5,510 nucleotides of DNA, taken from NCBI GenBank assembly GCA_003449495.1, contig DMHJ01000194.1, positions 483-5,992 of the forward strand. Reading direction: 5' to 3'. This DNA comes from Clostridiales bacterium UBA8153. Lineage in GTDB: Bacteria; Bacillota; Sulfobacillia; UBA8153. This document shows, piece after piece, positions 5,142 through 5,510 of the stretch. Position 1 is the first letter of the stretch, and the number at the start of each line of letters is the position of its first letter. Below the pieces are notes generated by a model. The model was not told where the DNA came from, did not search any database, and saw nothing but the letters and a program-made list of their open reading frames with translations. The position numbers and the translations under genes were made by a program.

Positions 5142-5510
5142 TTGGCGATGGCCGCCTGGATACCCCCGCGCCAGGGGAGGGGCGAAACCCAGTCTACGCC
5201 TGCCCGGACCTTTGCGCTAACCCCCTCCGCCCGTGCACCCAGTCAGGGCCGGGGAGGGCAGTGGCGCACAGGTCGGTAAGCGCTACCACCAGGCCGATAC
5301 GCCGTTTGCACGCCGGTTAGCCGCTCCTCGGCTTCCCCCGGCCGCCCGCCATCGCCTGCTCCAACCCGCCGGTCCATCAACCCACCGGAGCGCCGGCGAC
5401 GACTGGATGCACTGCCATACACTGGTGCGGAAGTACTGCCCGCAGAGCAGCTGGCGGCTGAACCGTTCGCTGCTCCGGTAACATTTCCGGCTGAGGGTGC
5501 CGTTTCTTCC

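Larger units (their letters stand above)
4289..5510. other. Gene-free GC-rich region upstream of the rpsB promoter
   Basis: About 1.2 kb in which I see no credible protein gene, tRNA, rRNA or CRISPR array. Open frames up to 157 codons exist on the plus strand, but their products are rich in Pro, Arg, Gly, Ser and Cys, show no domain-like pattern and lack good ribosome binding sites, as expected for random open frames in GC-rich DNA. The region carries many inverted repeats, the best of which are listed separately. It could be a decayed gene, a regulatory or structured RNA region, or simple intergenic DNA; the sequence alone does not decide. Confidence 0.6.

Noticed and set aside
4747..5220. 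157-codon plus-strand ORF
   Set aside because: Low-complexity Pro/Gly/Arg/Ala/Cys product with no recognisable motif; overlaps other equally poor frames.

Overview
The window is a high-GC (roughly two-thirds G+C), minus-strand stretch of a bacterial core operon. In transcription order, from high to low coordinates, it carries rpsB (ribosomal protein S2), tsf (elongation factor Ts), pyrH (UMP kinase), frr (ribosome recycling factor), a small uncharacterised gene, uppS (undecaprenyl diphosphate synthase) and the start of cdsA (CDP-diglyceride synthase), which runs off the left edge. This order, the Bacillus-like N-terminus of S2 ([13 protein letters not shown]), the strong GGAGG ribosome binding sites and the short EF-Ts (about 199 residues, close to the short form of thermophiles) suggest a Firmicute, probably a thermophilic, Moorella- or Desulfotomaculum-like clostridial lineage. 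That placement is inference from gene order and protein character, not from a database search.

Layout: 1-232 holds the 5' part of cdsA. 226-984 is uppS. 981-1214 is a 77-codon gene of unknown function that overlaps the uppS start by 4 bases. 1218-1775 is frr. 1776-2007 is a 232-base gap with several short inverted repeats and no convincing gene. 2008-2739 is pyrH. 2763-3362 is tsf. 3363-3422 is a 60-base rpsB-tsf spacer with a UNCG-capped hairpin. 3423-4121 is rpsB. About 4122-4230 is the rpsB leader and 4237-4266 the likely operon promoter, embedded in symmetric AACTG/CAGTT sites. From about 4290 to 5510 I see no credible gene on either strand, only GC-rich DNA with several perfect palindromes and hairpins.

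The genes join translation (S2, EF-Ts, RRF) to pyrimidine nucleotide supply (PyrH) and envelope precursor synthesis (UppS for the peptidoglycan lipid carrier, CdsA for phospholipids), as in the standard bacterial growth operon. Coupling is tightest at the distal end: frr, the small gene, uppS and cdsA are 3 bases apart or overlap. It is broken by the gap before frr. No intrinsic terminator with a U tract is visible between any of the genes.

I did not find a clearly new system. The points most worth a second look are the conserved-looking small gene between frr and uppS, the symmetric sites around the rpsB promoter, the structured rpsB leader and rpsB-tsf spacer, the frr leader with its weak ribosome binding site, and the 1.2-kb gene-free upstream region.
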